Source: Entonaema liquescens (Eukaryota > Ascomycota > Sordariomycetes > Xylariales > Xylariaceae). From it: DNA of 64,000 nucleotides. The stretch is from the NCBI GenBank assembly GCA_902805475.1, contig CADCSX010000011.1:808001-872000 (forward strand), written 5' to 3'. The position numbers were made by a program, and so were the translations under genes. This document shows positions 1 to 14,200 of the stretch, piece by piece; the first letter of the stretch is position 1; every line of letters starts with the position of its first letter. Under the pieces are notes generated by a model. The model worked only from the letters and a program-made list of their open reading frames with translations, did not search any database and had not been told where the DNA came from.

Positions 1-3000
1 TATAAATATAATACATATATTTATAATTAAAAAAAATTAATATTTTATTTTTATTAAAGAATATTTAAATTAATAATTAAAAATAAATAAATTTTATATA
101 AAAAAAATAAATATTAAATTTAATAATAAATAATTAATTAAATCTTTAAAAATAATTATAATTAATATTTTATTTAATAAAATAAATTTTTATATTATAA
201 AATTAAATACTTCGTTTTTATTTTTTTTAAAAAATATAAATTAATTAAATATATATTTTAATAACGTCATTAATTAATTAATATATAAAAATAAAATAAT
301 AATTAATATTATTAAAAAATAAAAATACTTATAATTTTATTTTAAAAATATTATTTATTTTATAAAAAACAAATTATAATATTTTTATACTTATTTTAAT
401 TATTTATTAATTAATAAACTTTATAATTTACTAAATAAATTAAAATATAATATTAATATTAATAACTTTAAAAAAATTAATAAATTTTACCATTATTATT
501 AAATTAAAAATAAAATTTTATAAAAATTTAAATTTAATTTAAAAAACCTTAATATAAATTTTAATTATAAAATAATTATTAACGTTATATATTTTAATAA
601 ATAACCAATTTTATATATAATTAATATAACCATTAATTTTTAAATAATATATTTTATAAAAAATTTATTAATTAAAAAAATATAAAAAATATTAAAATAA
701 TATTAAATCGATATTTATTTTAAACTTTTAAATATTATTATATATAATACCGGAATTAACTTTAATAATACCAAATTTAAAAATAAAACCCATATAACTA
801 AAATCATTTATTATCAAATATTAATTAAAATATATTAATTAATTAATAAAGTTAAAAAATATTATAATCTTATTTATTAAACGTATAAAATTATAATAAT
901 TAAATTTTAAAATTTTATTTTAAATATATTATAACTTTAAATAATTATTAAAATAATAAACAATATTATTAACTTAAATAATTTTATCTTAATTTTTTTA
1001 ATTTTTAATATTTATTTAAAAATTAATATAAATTTACCATTTACTTTTTCGTAAACGTAAAAAATATAAATAATCTAAAAAATAATAATAAAAATTAAAA
1101 AAATTAAATTATAACATTTAATTTATAACACTTTAAATACTTATAATAATCTTAATATTAAAAAAACTTTTTTAATATTTTTCTTTATTAATAACAAAAT
1201 ACTTATTTATTAAAAAAAAAATAAATAAAAAAAACTATATAAAATTATTTTAATCATTAATAAAAACGTCATTATCATTTTAAACGTATTTAATAACATA
1301 TTTACGTTTTAAAATTCTTATATTAAACTTTATACTTAATTTAAAAAAAAATTAATATCAATTAAAAAACTTAAAATTAAATTATTTAAACCCATTTTTA
1401 ATCTTAATAATTATTAAATTATCTTTAAGAAAAACTTTATACTTATTAATAACTTTTTTTATATTATTACGTTATTCATTATTATTAAAAAACGAAATAA
1501 CTTTACTTTAATAATATAATTTTAAAAAAATAAAAAAATAATTATATTAAAAAAACCATATAAAATTTTAAATATAAAAAAATTAAATACTTTATTCGAA
1601 AAAAGTATTTTAAAATTAATAATATATAACCTAAAAATACATAAAAACGTAATAATTTTTAAATTACAAATAATTTACAAAATTAAAAATAAAAACACCC
1701 CCGCCTTTTATAAAAAATCATAATTAATAATTTAAAATTATAATAATCTTAATAAAAAATTAATCATAACTTACACATTTATTATTTAAAAAATTAACCA
1801 ACAATTCATCTTAATTTTAACTTTTATACTTTATTAAAAAAAAATAAAAGTTATAATAAAAAATATTATTATAATTTATATTTAATTTAAAACGCTTATA
1901 TTAAAAATAATTTATATATAAATATTAATTAAATTAAAATATAAATATTTTAAAAAAATATTATTATATATTAATAAATTATTATATAATTTTATTAAAT
2001 TTAATATATATTAATTTAAAACTTATTTAAAATATAATTAAAAAAAATTATATATAAAATTATTAATATTTAATTTTTATTTAATAATAATAATTATAAA
2101 TTTATTTGGAATTATTAATTTTTAAATAAATAATATTTTTAATATTAATATTATAAAATTTTTTACTATAAAAAATAAAATATTAATTAAAATGGAAATT
2201 AAAATATATTTTTAAAAAGTATTAAATGAAAAAATTATAAAATTTTTATTATATAAAAAAGTTAAATTAAAAAGTTTAAATTATTAAATTTAAAATTTCT
2301 AAATATAATTAAACAATTTATAAAATAAAAAGCTTAAAAAGCATATATTTTATTAATTTATTAATTTAAAGTTATGTTTAATTATATAATAATGGTATAA
2401 TATATAAAATTAAAATTAAAAAAAATTAAAGTTTTTAACGTTAAGATTTAATGGTAAATAAATAATTAAAAATAAAGATTTTATTATATTAATTTAAATT
2501 TTTAAAATTTATATTTATATATTTTTATTAATGGATTGTTTATGAATAATAAAAATTTAAATTTATAAATTAATTATATTATTATTTTAAATAATAAAAA
2601 ATTTATTTTTTAAAATAATAAAATTTAAATTATAAATAATATTATTCATTAATTATTTATTAAGTGTAAATAAATCATTTATAACGTGTTTACTAGTAAA
2701 ATTTATAAAATAATTTAAAGATTTAATATAAAATATATAATTTATTATATAATTAATATTATTTTAAAACGTTTATTATTTTTTTACGTTTTATTAATTT
2801 TATGTATCGATTTTTTTTTCTTATATTAATACTTAATATAAATAAATAATACGAATAAAAAAAGGTTAATAATTAATTTAATAATATTAAAATAATTATA
2901 TAAAAACCGGGAAATAAACAATGTCCGATAAATATACGGCATTTGTAACTTTGCGAATGTAATAATTAAAGTATTTTTTAATAAAATAATAAAAATATTG

Positions 3001-4216
3001 GTAAAAAATAATTAAATTAATTTATGATTAAAAAAATAAATGAAACGTGAAATAAATATTAAATTTGTAATTAATTAATTGTAAAAAAAAAAATAAAATA
3101 AGTGATAGTTAAATAATAATTATATATATTATTACGTAATACGTATTTAATATAAAAAAGTATTTATGTATTTTAAATTATATAAAGAATGCGTTTTTTT
3201 TATTTTTTAATAATAAAATAGTTTTTTTTTAAATATTATTAATATATTAATTTTAATTTATTTATTTATTTATTATTTATTTATTATTATTCTTTTTACG
3301 TACGTATTTATTAACATATTTATTAAAAACTTAAAAAAATAATATATATAATAATTATAAACGGATTTATAATTACGAAAAAATTATATAATTTACGTAT
3401 AATAATTATTAAATAATAATAACGTTAATTAAAAAAACATATTTTAAATTATGTTAAATTATTTATAATAAAAAACGGCCGGTTTCGTTTCGTTGTTAAT
3501 GATATAAAGTAACATAATTATTAACGTTAAATTACCGAAAAAAAAAACACGGTAATAAAAAAATACCGTATTACGTAAATGGTTTATTAATGTTCGAATA
3601 ATGTTTAAAATATTTATAAATTTTAAAATATACGATTATTATAAATTTTTTTTAAATTATAATAACGTATTATAATTTTATTACCGTTTTTAATATAAAT
3701 TACGGGAAAATTTTTATTTTTATAAAAATAATATTATAAAAATATATGTTATGGAATTTAATGGGTTTATTAAAAAGTTAAAAATTAATTTAAGTAAATT
3801 AAATTTAGTAAATAAAATAAAATTTAATAATTAATAAAAAAAACTTTTAAAAAATATTTTTATTTATTTATTATTTTATAAATTTAATTAATCTTTAATT
3901 AATAAAATTATTAAAAAATATTATTAAAAAATAATTACTTGTATTTATTAATATATTAAAACATTTCGTTTTAAATAATAAATAAATTTAAAAATTTTTA
4001 ATTTTAATAAAATTAATTTAATTATATTAATATATAATGATATTTAAATTACTTTAAAGATTTTAATAAATAAAAATATTAATGATTTTATTTTTAAAAA
4101 AATGTTAAAAAAGGAATTTAAAGAAAATTTAAAAGAAAAAAAACTTTAAAATAATTAAAAATAAATTTAAAAATATATATAATTAACCGTTATATATTAT
4201 ATAACTTTAAAATTGC

Positions 4217-4446
4217 AATTAAAATTTATTTAAAATCTTTAATTTATAATTAAAATTTATTTAAAATTTTTATACCGTAATTAAAATTTATTTAAAGTTT
4301 TTATACCGTAATTAAAATTTATTTAAAACTTTTAACTTATAATTAAAATTTATTTAAAGTTTTTAATTTATAATTAAAATTTATTTAAAACTTTTAACTT
4401 ATAATTAAAGTTTATTTAAAATTTTTAACTCGTAATTAAAATTTTT
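4217..4446. repeat. 31-bp minisatellite in A+T block
   Basis: About seven tandem copies of a 31-bp unit beginning AATTAAAATTTATTTAAA and ending in a variable TTAT, CCGT or TCGT. Copies differ mainly by C/T and G/A alternatives, so the array is old enough to have been hit by RIP along with its surroundings. Confidence 0.75.
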
Positions 4447-4633
4447 TATAATTATATTATTATAATTAAAAATTTTTTAAAAGTTAATTATTAATTATTA
4501 ATTTTTCATATACCCATTAAATATATTTGAATATATAATAAAAAAATAAAAATTTAAATATATAGAAATATTTTTTATCAAATTATATAATATAAAAATA
4601 AATTAAATTAAATATATAAATAAATAAATAAAC

Positions 4634-4889
4634 GTTAAAATATAAATAATTATAATAAATTAATACGTAAATATATATTAAAATATAAAAAATTAATATA
4701 TAAATAAATATTAAAATATAAATAATTATAATAGATTAATAAAATATAAAAAATTATAATAAATTAATAAAATATAAAAAATTATAATAAATTAATACGT
4801 AAAAAAATATTAAAATATAAATAATTATAATGGATTATAATAAATTAATAAAATATAAAAAATTATAATAAATTAATACGTAAATATAT
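4634..4889. repeat. A+T-rich tandem repeats of about 28 bp and longer
   Basis: Repeated units built on AAAATATAAAAAATTATAAT, about 28 bp long, some extended by an ACGTAAATATATATT-like stretch. Copies are imperfect and arranged head to tail. No coding potential. Confidence 0.65.
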
Positions 4890-5028
4890 ATTATAATAAA
4901 AATATAACATAATTATATAATTATATAAATTATAAAATATTATTATAAAAAAAATATATATATTAAAAAAGATATATTTAAATTATATAAGGTTTTTAAC
5001 AAAATTGTATATATAGGGTAAATCTCGA

Positions 5029-5114
5029 TTAAATCCCGAATTTTGCCCGTTTCTTTAATTAATGTGCAGCACCCCCTTAAAGGTGCTACGTCGAACTTGT
5101 GTAAACAGCACTAA
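5029..5114 (+). mobile_element. Truncated MITE end, related to the element at 32301-32609
   Basis: Matches the right terminal inverted repeat of the intact MITE at 32.3 kb: the TTAAATCCCGAAT start, the hairpin with GCAGCACCCCC, then TCGAACTTGTGT and the terminal CAGCACTAA followed by TA. Differences are mostly transitions, consistent with RIP. The left half of the element is missing; the sequence upstream is the A+T block. Confidence 0.7.
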
Positions 5115-5429
5115 TACGTCGGTCTCTCAAGATTTAGGTATTTTTCCAGTTACCCCTCAATTTTTCCGTCTATGATAACTCTACACTTTGGAGTAGGTAT
5201 GGTCGTAGCTTAGTAAACTTAACAAATATATTCGTAACTAACAAGATAGTTGTTACCCGGTTACATATCCTAAAGTTTATAAGACTACGTAGATTATACC
5301 AGAGTCTATACCTTTTCTTATCTTGACTCATTCTCTTGATTCATCTCTGCCAAAGTCCCCCATCTATCTTCAAATATCCAGCAGCCACCTTGTTCAACAT
5401 ATCTTTCTATCTGGAGGACAAGTATCAAA

Positions 5430-6857
5430 ATGGCAGAAGCAATCAAGTCGGCTATTCTACCGACAAACTCCCCCTCGCCACTAAATGTGTTGATGGTGCG
5501 TATCACTATAGCATATGCTTAGCAGATCGTTGCTCGAAACTGATGTCCTCGTATAGGTCGGGACAGGCGAATATACCACCGGATTTGTCGGTGGTGGTGC
5601 TTCAGGGTCGGATAAGAAGGTAGGAGTCGTCGGCTTGACTCTATTCGATCTCCGAAGGAGGGGAAAGGTGGCTAAACTGAGCATGGTGGGAACAAATGGG
5701 ACCAAGTTTCCAGCTATCAGTAAGCTCACTTTATAATCCTAGGCTCGTTGTAAAGGGGTTATCAATAAGTTAAACGGTCACTAACGTGAGCAGGGCAACA
5801 CCTCGATACTAATATCTCCAAAGTCTATAATGGATTGGATTGCTCCTTTGACTCATACCCAGGGAACGACGCCAAGGACCCCGATGCTTACAAGGCTGCT
5901 ATCGATGCCTTGAAACCGGGTGATGCCATTACTATATTCACTCCGGATACGACACATTACCCAATAGCTATTTACGCAATTGAGCGCGGAATACATGTCT
6001 TGATCACCAAGCCTGCTGTAAAGACACTAGGGCACCATCAAGCGCTCATAGAAGCTGCCAAGAAGCACAATGTATATGTTTTCATCGAACATCACAAGCG
6101 ATTTGACCCAGCGTACTCAGATGCCAGATTCAAGGCTCAGAAACTCGGCGACTTCAACTACTTTTATAGTTATATGTCACAACCGAAATCTCAACTGGAA
6201 ACTTTCAAAGCGTGGGCTGGTGTTGACTCCGATATCTCATACTATCTTAATAGCCATCACATAGACATTTGCGACTCGATGGTTTCACAGCTCGGATTTG
6301 TCCCTATAAAGGTAACCGCTTCAGCTGCGAAAGGTATCGCTACTAGTCTCGGATGCAATGAAGCCACCGAGGACACCATCACGGTTATGGTTACCTGGCA
6401 GAAACAAGGTGACACGAGCAAAGTTGCCACAGGCGTTTACACAGCGTCTTGGACCGCGCCGCAGAAAGCCGGCGTGCACTCCAACCAATACTTCCACTAC
6501 ATGGGATCCAGTGGCGAAATACGCATCAATCAGGCTAAGCGTGGGTACGACGTCGCAGACGATAGTGCCGGTCAGCTCGTGTGGTACAACCCATTCTATA
6601 TGAAATACGCACCCGACGAAGAGGGTAACTTCGGAGGCCAGACCGGATACGGCTACATCTCATTCGAGAAATTCGTCGATGGATGCCGCGCGGTGAACTC
6701 GGGCGCGCTTAAGCCCGCTGATCTAGATGCTAGAGGGCTTCCAACGCTGAACAACACAATTGCTACGACGGCCATCCTTGAGGCTGGTCGAAGAAGTATA
6801 GATGAGGACAGGGAGATTAAGATCGAAATCAAGGACGGCATCTGGAAATTGGTATAA
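5430..6857 (+). CDS. Gfo/Idh/MocA-family NAD(P)-dependent oxidoreductase
   Basis: Three exons at 5430-5495, 5557-5719 and 5794-6857 give 430 residues; both introns are GT-AG and keep phase. The N-terminus has a Rossmann dinucleotide loop, VGTGEYTTG, at about residues 23-31. The Gfo/Idh/MocA 'EKP' motif appears as ITKPA near residue 149, with Thr in place of the usual Glu, and HHKRFDP follows near 176. Family members oxidise or reduce sugars, cyclitols and related compounds; the substrate cannot be told from sequence. The C-terminal half is the second alpha/beta substrate domain. The ATG is the first in frame upstream of the Rossmann loop. The gene is intact although it lies 0.4 kb from a RIP block. 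Its neighbour dipeptidyl peptidase III is convergent, and the two are not obviously related in function. Confidence 0.88.
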
Positions 6858-8447
6858 TACCTGGACCACGGAAAAGTACATGTCTTTTTATTAGGTCCGA
6901 AGAGTTCTCTTTTGAGGCAACTAGTAGTAAACAGAATTCAATATTCTCTTCATTGACACAATGTTAGTTTCTAAGTAAAAATTAAGAGAAGATTCGTAAA
7001 TTTCATCTTTACCAGCTAAACGGAATATACGAACCCAATATGTTTGGTCCAAGCAAATATAGGTAGGGGTATATTGCCTAGTAGTCGTCATTCCCTCAGC
7101 GATCACCCCTTTCCCCAAACTCAGGCACGTTTCCACACTAATTTACCATGACTTTGGCAGTACCTATCCAGGGTTCATGTATGATTGGGCCATATGATGA
7201 AATCATACAGTAACTAGCACCTTGGAGTTCGCAATCACCATAGCACTCGTAATGTCAGTTCTCAAAAAATTATTCTCTTCAAATAACTTCCCCTATCTCC
7301 TGGTCGCAAATGCCTCCTGGTTCCTAAAGTTTATGTTTAACGAACATGGCTCTCTACTGTCGCCCCTTTTCCCATTAGATACGACTGACGATCTGAATAG
7401 GATATGAGAGAAATGGGGTTTTATTTTACTTGGAGGCGCAGACAAATATGCCTGAGGGGTGGGATTGAGATTTGATACCTACAAGGCCAGGGCGGAGTGT
7501 CGTTTCCCTAGCATTCTCCAACCTTCTTTAACCTTCTCATTCGACATAGGATGCTAGCAATTTGACTTACGAGTTGACAACTCTACCACTGTTAATGCAA
7601 AGCCGTGATTACATACATAGACTATCGGTACGTAAAAAATGTCTCTAAGCTTTTCATCTCAGTATGTGCAAGTACCAGGTTGAGACTATCGTAGTTAACT
7701 GGTTGTTTACTCATCTTATTCCTCCATATATCCCTAGAGAGTTCTTAGCCGGGATAATTGCAGGTCGCGGTCAGTACAAATCCAGATTCTTTGCCCGCTA
7801 GGGCAATAACGATCACATATATTTGTCCCAGAATGGCTAAACTTCAGTACCTTTACTATCCCCTCAGGTAGGTAGTTATCCATCCAGCAGGGAAACACTG
7901 TATCATGTAACCGATGCTACACGTCTTTTCATATCGCTTCCTTAGTTGAATATCATATTTCTTCAGTTATCCCGCATCGTTCCCCGTTTGTGGTAGACCC
8001 CTTTCACGTATATTCGAAGTAGGTACTTTGTACTTGATGAACTGTGTCTACGTTCCAGTTATCAATAAAACCACACAAAAAAAGTCTCATTACTACAGCG
8101 AATTATGATTGACTTATATATACTAGATAATTGAATAGCGACAGGGTAGGTCCGCCAATACAATATATGAGTATTATCCCCCAAATCAAGCCTCTAAAAT
8201 TTGCCAAACTACGCGAAACTTTGGTTATAGAGATACGGACTAGACACTTGTTGCTGAGTACCTCACATCACACTTATTTTGGTGAAGGTAATAGGTAGTT
8301 GGTTCAAAACAAAAGACTCTACCGCCTCCAAGTGCTAATCACACTCAAAGGCAAGTCATAAGGATTTGCCATACAGAATCGGCAGTAGACTTACCATGCG
8401 CTGGCTTTCAGTATCTCTAAACTAATATTATAGTTACCTATATTGAA
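6858..8447. other. Intergenic region between two convergent genes
   Basis: No ORF with family features on either strand. It should contain the 3' ends of both flanking transcripts. Composition is balanced and no repeat was recognised. Confidence 0.6.
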
Positions 8448-10878
8448 TTAAACTCCGCGCTCGTACCAACTTTGGATGATACCCTCGATGGTGGGCTCAT
8501 ATTCCTTCAACACAACCGTTCCTTCCTTGATAAATGTATTGGCCTGTACGTTTAATAATGGAGGCGGTTTATTTTGAATTACCGTCTCCCTCCACTTTAG
8601 ACATTCTTCATCTACGTGAGATAGCTCTTCATAATATTTCTTGCACTCTTCTGCATTTGCGGTGCAGCGGTATACGTGAAGGCGCAACAACATGTCTCCA
8701 AGAGCTTTCTTCCCATGACTCACTATCCTCGATCTATCAACTAATACTCTGAGCTTTTTAGTAGTTGCGTCGTGGTGAATATTGATAGATCCACGGCCGT
8801 GTTTGAGCAAGCACTGAAGTATAGCAAAATGTGCCTGTGGTTTGTCAGCTTTCTCGATACGTCTGATTTTAAGTTGCTCTCATACACGGCTATGAGCCTG
8901 TCCCCATTTCTACAGAGCCATGTTAGTAGGGGACTTTTATCATAGACTTATAACTCACCATGCCATCCAGATTGTAATTAGATAGAGCACGAAGGCCATC
9001 AACTCCTAGCTGCTGGTAGAGATTGAAGGTTACTTAATGATGTTAACACTCAGCTTAAAAAAGTATAGACTTCGGATACCCACGGTCACTAGGTCGAATG
9101 GGAGATTCATCTGTGAAACCAAAGAGAGCCAGAAGCTCAGGGTCATCCATTAAGTAAGCTCCTACAAGCTCGGCTCTACATTCATCTAGTGTTGTTGCCA
9201 ACTCGCCGAATTGGCCAGTCCATGTCTGGCCTGGTTTGTACCAAGTTCTTATGGGATTTCCGTCTAAAGGGTTAATAGGAGGATTTGCTGAGTCGAAGTT
9301 GAATCTACCAGCAGGTTCTTCGGCCATCATCTTACCCGTGCCGTGGCCCAATAGCTCGTGGAGTACAACCCACCAGTAGTACGCAGGATACTTGTGTTTC
9401 TGAAATACCTCCATTTCAGAGTCATCAATGAATGGCCATTGCACCGCAGTGCTTTCAGCTACCATACGGTTCGCGATGATGACATTCTTAAATCCCACAT
9501 CCTGACGGATGTCGTTGTACTATCCATGTCACGATGTTTTCTTAGTGAGATCGGACTGAGGACTGGGGAGAAGCGCTCACATTAGGAAGATTGATTCCAG
9601 GGAAGATTATACTGGAACAGTATGCGAGTGCTATAATAATTGTTAAGCTTCAGTGCCATCAAGAGAAGAAGTGGATGAGTAGGTACTTGCCGTGAATGCT
9701 AGAGAAATCGGGCGGCTCAAACAGAGACTTCTCAAACAATCCCTTCCCATTATTCTCACTCGATACCCAAGGTAATCGTCGGATGAACTTATCAGAATTC
9801 TCGACTAGCTTCAATAAAAGCTTTGTCTCGTCAGCATCCGCAATCGCGACCAAGCCTTCAAACTCAGCGCGGATACCGGCCGGGTCTCGATATGGCTCCA
9901 CGAAGCCGAAGATATTCTCAACTTTAGGTGCTTTATCAGTGACCCACGTCCGTTGAGAATTACGGTATACCTCGAGGTTACCGGTTCGGAAACTTTCAAT
10001 GTATTCCTCTAGGAATTTCCTCTGGGTACTGTTTGCAGCGTATTCTAACGCCCTTTCTAGATTTTCGCAAATTTTCTCTAGATCTTCGACATGATCACCA
10101 AGGACAAGCCTTACATTAATAGATGAGTTAGCAGTGGTTAAGTACTTTGTCTGATCATCTAATACTGTTGAGGCCTGAAGGACTTCGAACGAAGTGTCAC
10201 CTATTTTCCGTACTCTGGTATTCTCAGGCAGAACGGAATGGGCACTCATGTGGCTTGAAATGAGAGCAATCTCTTCTTTGGTAATCGACCCTCCTGGGTA
10301 ATAAGAGCTTTGGGCCAAGGTGCTTGGATAGCCCAGGGTGAAAGGAGGCACTGCCACTATGGATTCCCGGATGCTCTTGTAGAGGGTTGAAAGCCTTGGT
10401 GATCGAGAGGCAAGTCTCTCCATCGTATCGGGGCCGACCCGTGGGATGAATTTCTGATCCCCCGATCCCTTTAATAAGCTATTAGTTTCTAGTAAGTATC
10501 TAGACGATTCGGCAATTTCCTACATAATAGTTGCCTATATTAGACAAGAACGTAGCCGCAAACTCGAGAAATGCTTCAAGATCCTCTGCGGCAACCCCGT
10601 GGTCTTGAGAGAATTGATTCCAGTCACCATCGCAGAATCCATAAAGCGCCAATATAAATTCAAATATCCCGAGAGATTCTGGGGAAACTTGACGAAGAAT
10701 GATCCTCGTACCGGACCATGCTGCCCTTTTTAACCCATCAATCTTGATATTATCGAGTAGGAGTGGAATGATAGATGCTATTAACTAACCTTGACAGCCA
10801 GTGACTATAAAGTTTCTCTTTCGTGGATAAACGATCAAATAATGGCCCAATGCCTAGCTTATAGATCTGTAGTCTCTG
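8448..10878 (-). CDS. DPP3: Dipeptidyl peptidase III (M49 zinc exopeptidase), start uncertain
   Basis: DPP III removes dipeptides from the N-termini of short peptides, normally in the cytosol. Eight exons join in phase: 10790-10878, 10524-10725, 9691-10468, 9581-9630, 9084-9519, 8959-9032, 8886-8909 and 8448-8834, about 680 residues, close to the family's 700-740. The zinc motif HELLGH lies near residue 427 and the third ligand Glu is in DECRAE about 59 residues later, the expected spacing. The intron between 9691 and 9630 has a GC donor (GCAAGT). The last exon codes KHGRGSINIHHD, a conserved M49 stretch. Upstream of 10878 the frame hits TAG within an acceptor-like CTAG, and no in-frame ATG is visible before the LTR element begins at 11009, so the first few residues and the promoter are missing or displaced. 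Confidence 0.9.
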
Positions 10879-11008
10879 CTAGAACAGTCTTTGTAGTATT
10901 AGTTTAGGTAGGATTATAAAATAAATCCAAGGTAAAAAAAACCGAAAGGACAAAGCTTAATCATAACATGGCTTAAAAGGTAAAACACGGGGTTGAGTAA
11001 TACTTGTC

Positions 11009-11213
11009 TGTCAGAGATAAGCCCGTGAGTAAGGTCATACGTAAAGTGAATACAAAAAGCAGTAACGTGGCTATTATATAGTAGCAAATAATAATAATAA
11101 TCTATTAACGCTTAACCTCCTAATTAATAACGAAAGCGCAAAGCGCCCCTTATATATAATATATATTATAAATTTATCTTTAATTTTAATTAATTATTTT
11201 TAAACTTTTAATA
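11009..11213. repeat. Left LTR
   Basis: Aligns without gaps to 18387-18591. All differences I checked are transitions. The outer part is less mutated than its partner, for example it keeps TGTCAGAGATAAGCCC where the right copy has TGTTAAAAATAAACCT. Confidence 0.85.
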
Positions 11214-14200
11214 GAATTTTTTTTTTTTAAATATTTTTATTTTTAAAAATAATATATTATTTTTATTATTACGAAGTAATTATAATAGTGTCGGAAATAT
11301 TTAACAAATTTAAGTAAAATATTTACATTTTTTATAAAAATTTTATAAAAATAATGTAAATTATTTTATAATTTTTTCGTTTTTAATATTAATTTTTTAT
11401 GTATATATTATTGTTTTTTTTTTATTATTTTCTTTATGTTATTTTTTAATAATAATTATATTATTTTTTTTATTGTTATTTTTTATTTATTATTTTTAAT
11501 ATTAATGTAGCTGTTATTTTGTTATTTATATTATTATTATGGTTTTTTGTTTTATTTTTTATTATTATTATTTAATTTTTTTTATAATTTAAAAAAATTA
11601 AAAAAAACAACCGTTATATCATTATAAAAAAAATAATTATATATTTAATATATTTTTTCGTTTTTTAAATAATAGTTATTAATTTATTAAATAATTATAT
11701 TAATTAAATATATTTATTATTATTATTAAAATAAAATTTATAATAATATAATTTCTTTTTTTATTTTTATTTTATTTTATTTATTTATATATTTTATTAA
11801 TTTATTAATATTTTAAAATTTTATAAAATAAATTTTTAATATTTTTTAAATATGTATAATAATATTATTATTATAAATTTACTTTTATATATTATTCGTT
11901 AATTTGTAATTAATTTATTATTTAATAACCGGAAATTTGTAACGTTTAAATTTAAATAAAAAAGATTTTTTAAAGTAAAAAAAGTAAGAAATAATTTTTT
12001 GCCACCCGTTTTACTAAAGTTATTAATAAAAAAACGATAAAAAATTAAAAACGTTATTTATTATTCCAAAATTGTACAACTCGAATTACGAAACGAATTA
12101 TTTAAGTAATTAAACGAATTAACCGTATTTTCAAAATTTCATTAATTGTTTAATAAATAATAATTAATTTTTTAAACCAATTTTCTACTATATATAAGAA
12201 AATTATTAATAAATATTTTATTATTATTTTATTTAATTTACTTATTAATTTACTATTTTATAATATCGAAATATATTTTAAATAAAAAATAATAATAAAA
12301 TTAAAAATAATAATAATAATTTTAATAAAAATACTAATATAAAAACCAATAATAAAACTAATAAATTAAATAATAATTAAAATATTTTCCGTTAATTTTT
12401 TTTTAACATTTTTATATTTTATATTATTTTATACGTTATTTATAATCTGTAATTAATAAGTAATTATTCCGTTAAAAATAAACTTATATTATTATTTACT
12501 TTTTTTATTTTAAAAATAAATTATATTATTTTATAATAAATTTTTTATTTCGTAAATATATTTATTTTATATAAATATAATATTTAATATATAATTACCT
12601 TGTTATTTTTTCCGTTTTAATTTTATTTTTTTTTTTTTTATATTATTTTTATTATATTTAATTAATTACGTCCAATAATTTATTAACGTTATTATTACAC
12701 ATATGTTCGTTAAAAACTTAATATTAAAAAAATATATTACATATCCGCCATTAATATATTTATCTTTTTATTTATTTTTGTTTTTTATTAATCCGTTATT
12801 ATTTAAATATTTTAATTAAATATTAACGTTATAATAAAATAAAAAAATTTTATAACTTTATTTATAATAAAGTTAAAAAAACTATTAAAAAAATATAATT
12901 AATTATTAAATAATATTTTAATTTTCATTTAATAAATTTGTAATTTCAACTTTTTTACTTTTATTTATTTTTTATTAATTTTTCTAAAATATCATTATTT
13001 AAATTTAAAATAATTTAAAAAAAGCTTTAAATATCGTAAAATAAACGTAAAACAAAAATAATATTTATGTAAAACAAAATCGTCGCATTACAAAGTTAAA
13101 CCGCAAAAAACATTTAATTAAAATTATTAAAAAAATAAAATTGTAACTTATTTACGGCATATTTATTTTAAATAAAATACGTAATATTTTTAATCGTTTT
13201 ATTCATTTTCGTATTATAATAAATAATATTTTTTTTATACATAATTTCGTAATTAATTTTTTACAAAATTATAACTTTAAAAAATAAAATTTTAATTTCG
13301 AAATTAAAAAAAATTTTCCTGTTTTTTCTCCGGATAATAATTAATTTATAATAAGCTCATTAATCGACGTTAAAAATTAACATTAACATTAAATTCTTAT
13401 AATTTTTTTTTTATTATATAATTTTTATTCGTACGCGATTTTTAATTTTTCCGAAACATTTTTAATTTTTTTTTAAAAATTATTAATATTATTATAACTT
13501 AACCACTTAATTAAATATTATTTATTTTTCCTTAATCTTTTATATCCTAAAATTACCTTTATAATAAATTCGTTATTATTTACTAATATAATCAATTATT
13601 CCATTAATTTTTCGTTAAATTTTTTAATATATAATTTTAAATAATTTATATTAAATACATTATATATTTTATAATATATAAATAACTTTAACTTATAAAT
13701 TATACCGTATTTTCCTATTATTTTAATTACTTTAAATAAGTTTAAATATTTATCCGTTAATTTTTTATTAAATTATTTTTAATTTATATATTTTATAAAT
13801 ATTAAAACTTTATCCTTTTTTTTAAATATTTATTTAAATTGTTTCTTATTATATTATTTCGTATATATTTTATTTAACGTTTTAAATAATTTAATTATAA
13901 TAAATTTTATTTCGTATATTTTTTTAATTATTTTTACGTTTTTTTACGCGTTTTTTTTAAATCGTAACGTTATTAAATTAATAAAGTTTTTAAATTAAAA
14001 ACTTATATAAATATATATTAAAGTTTATTTATACGTTAAATATATTAAAATATTATATATTTATTTGGTTAATATTAACTTTTCGGTTTAATTACTTTAT
14101 TTATAATTATAAAAAATTTATAAATAATATTTTAAATTTTAATTTTAATGTTTAATTTATTTATTTATTTATAAATAAAATAACGTATTTAACCGTCGGA

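Larger units (their letters stand above)
1..5020. repeat. RIP-degraded A+T-rich block
   Basis: Almost only A and T, with stop codons in every frame and no credible gene. Most surviving C and G bases lie in CG dinucleotides, as expected when RIP converts CpA to TpA. Up to about 2.05 kb the plus strand keeps C but almost no G outside CG; from about 2.1 kb it keeps G but little C. That indicates opposite strands were mutated in the two parts. Slightly richer patches at 2885-2960 and 3475-3580 may be element ends. I could not identify the original transposon or pair terminal repeats; the left end is outside the window. Confidence 0.85.
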
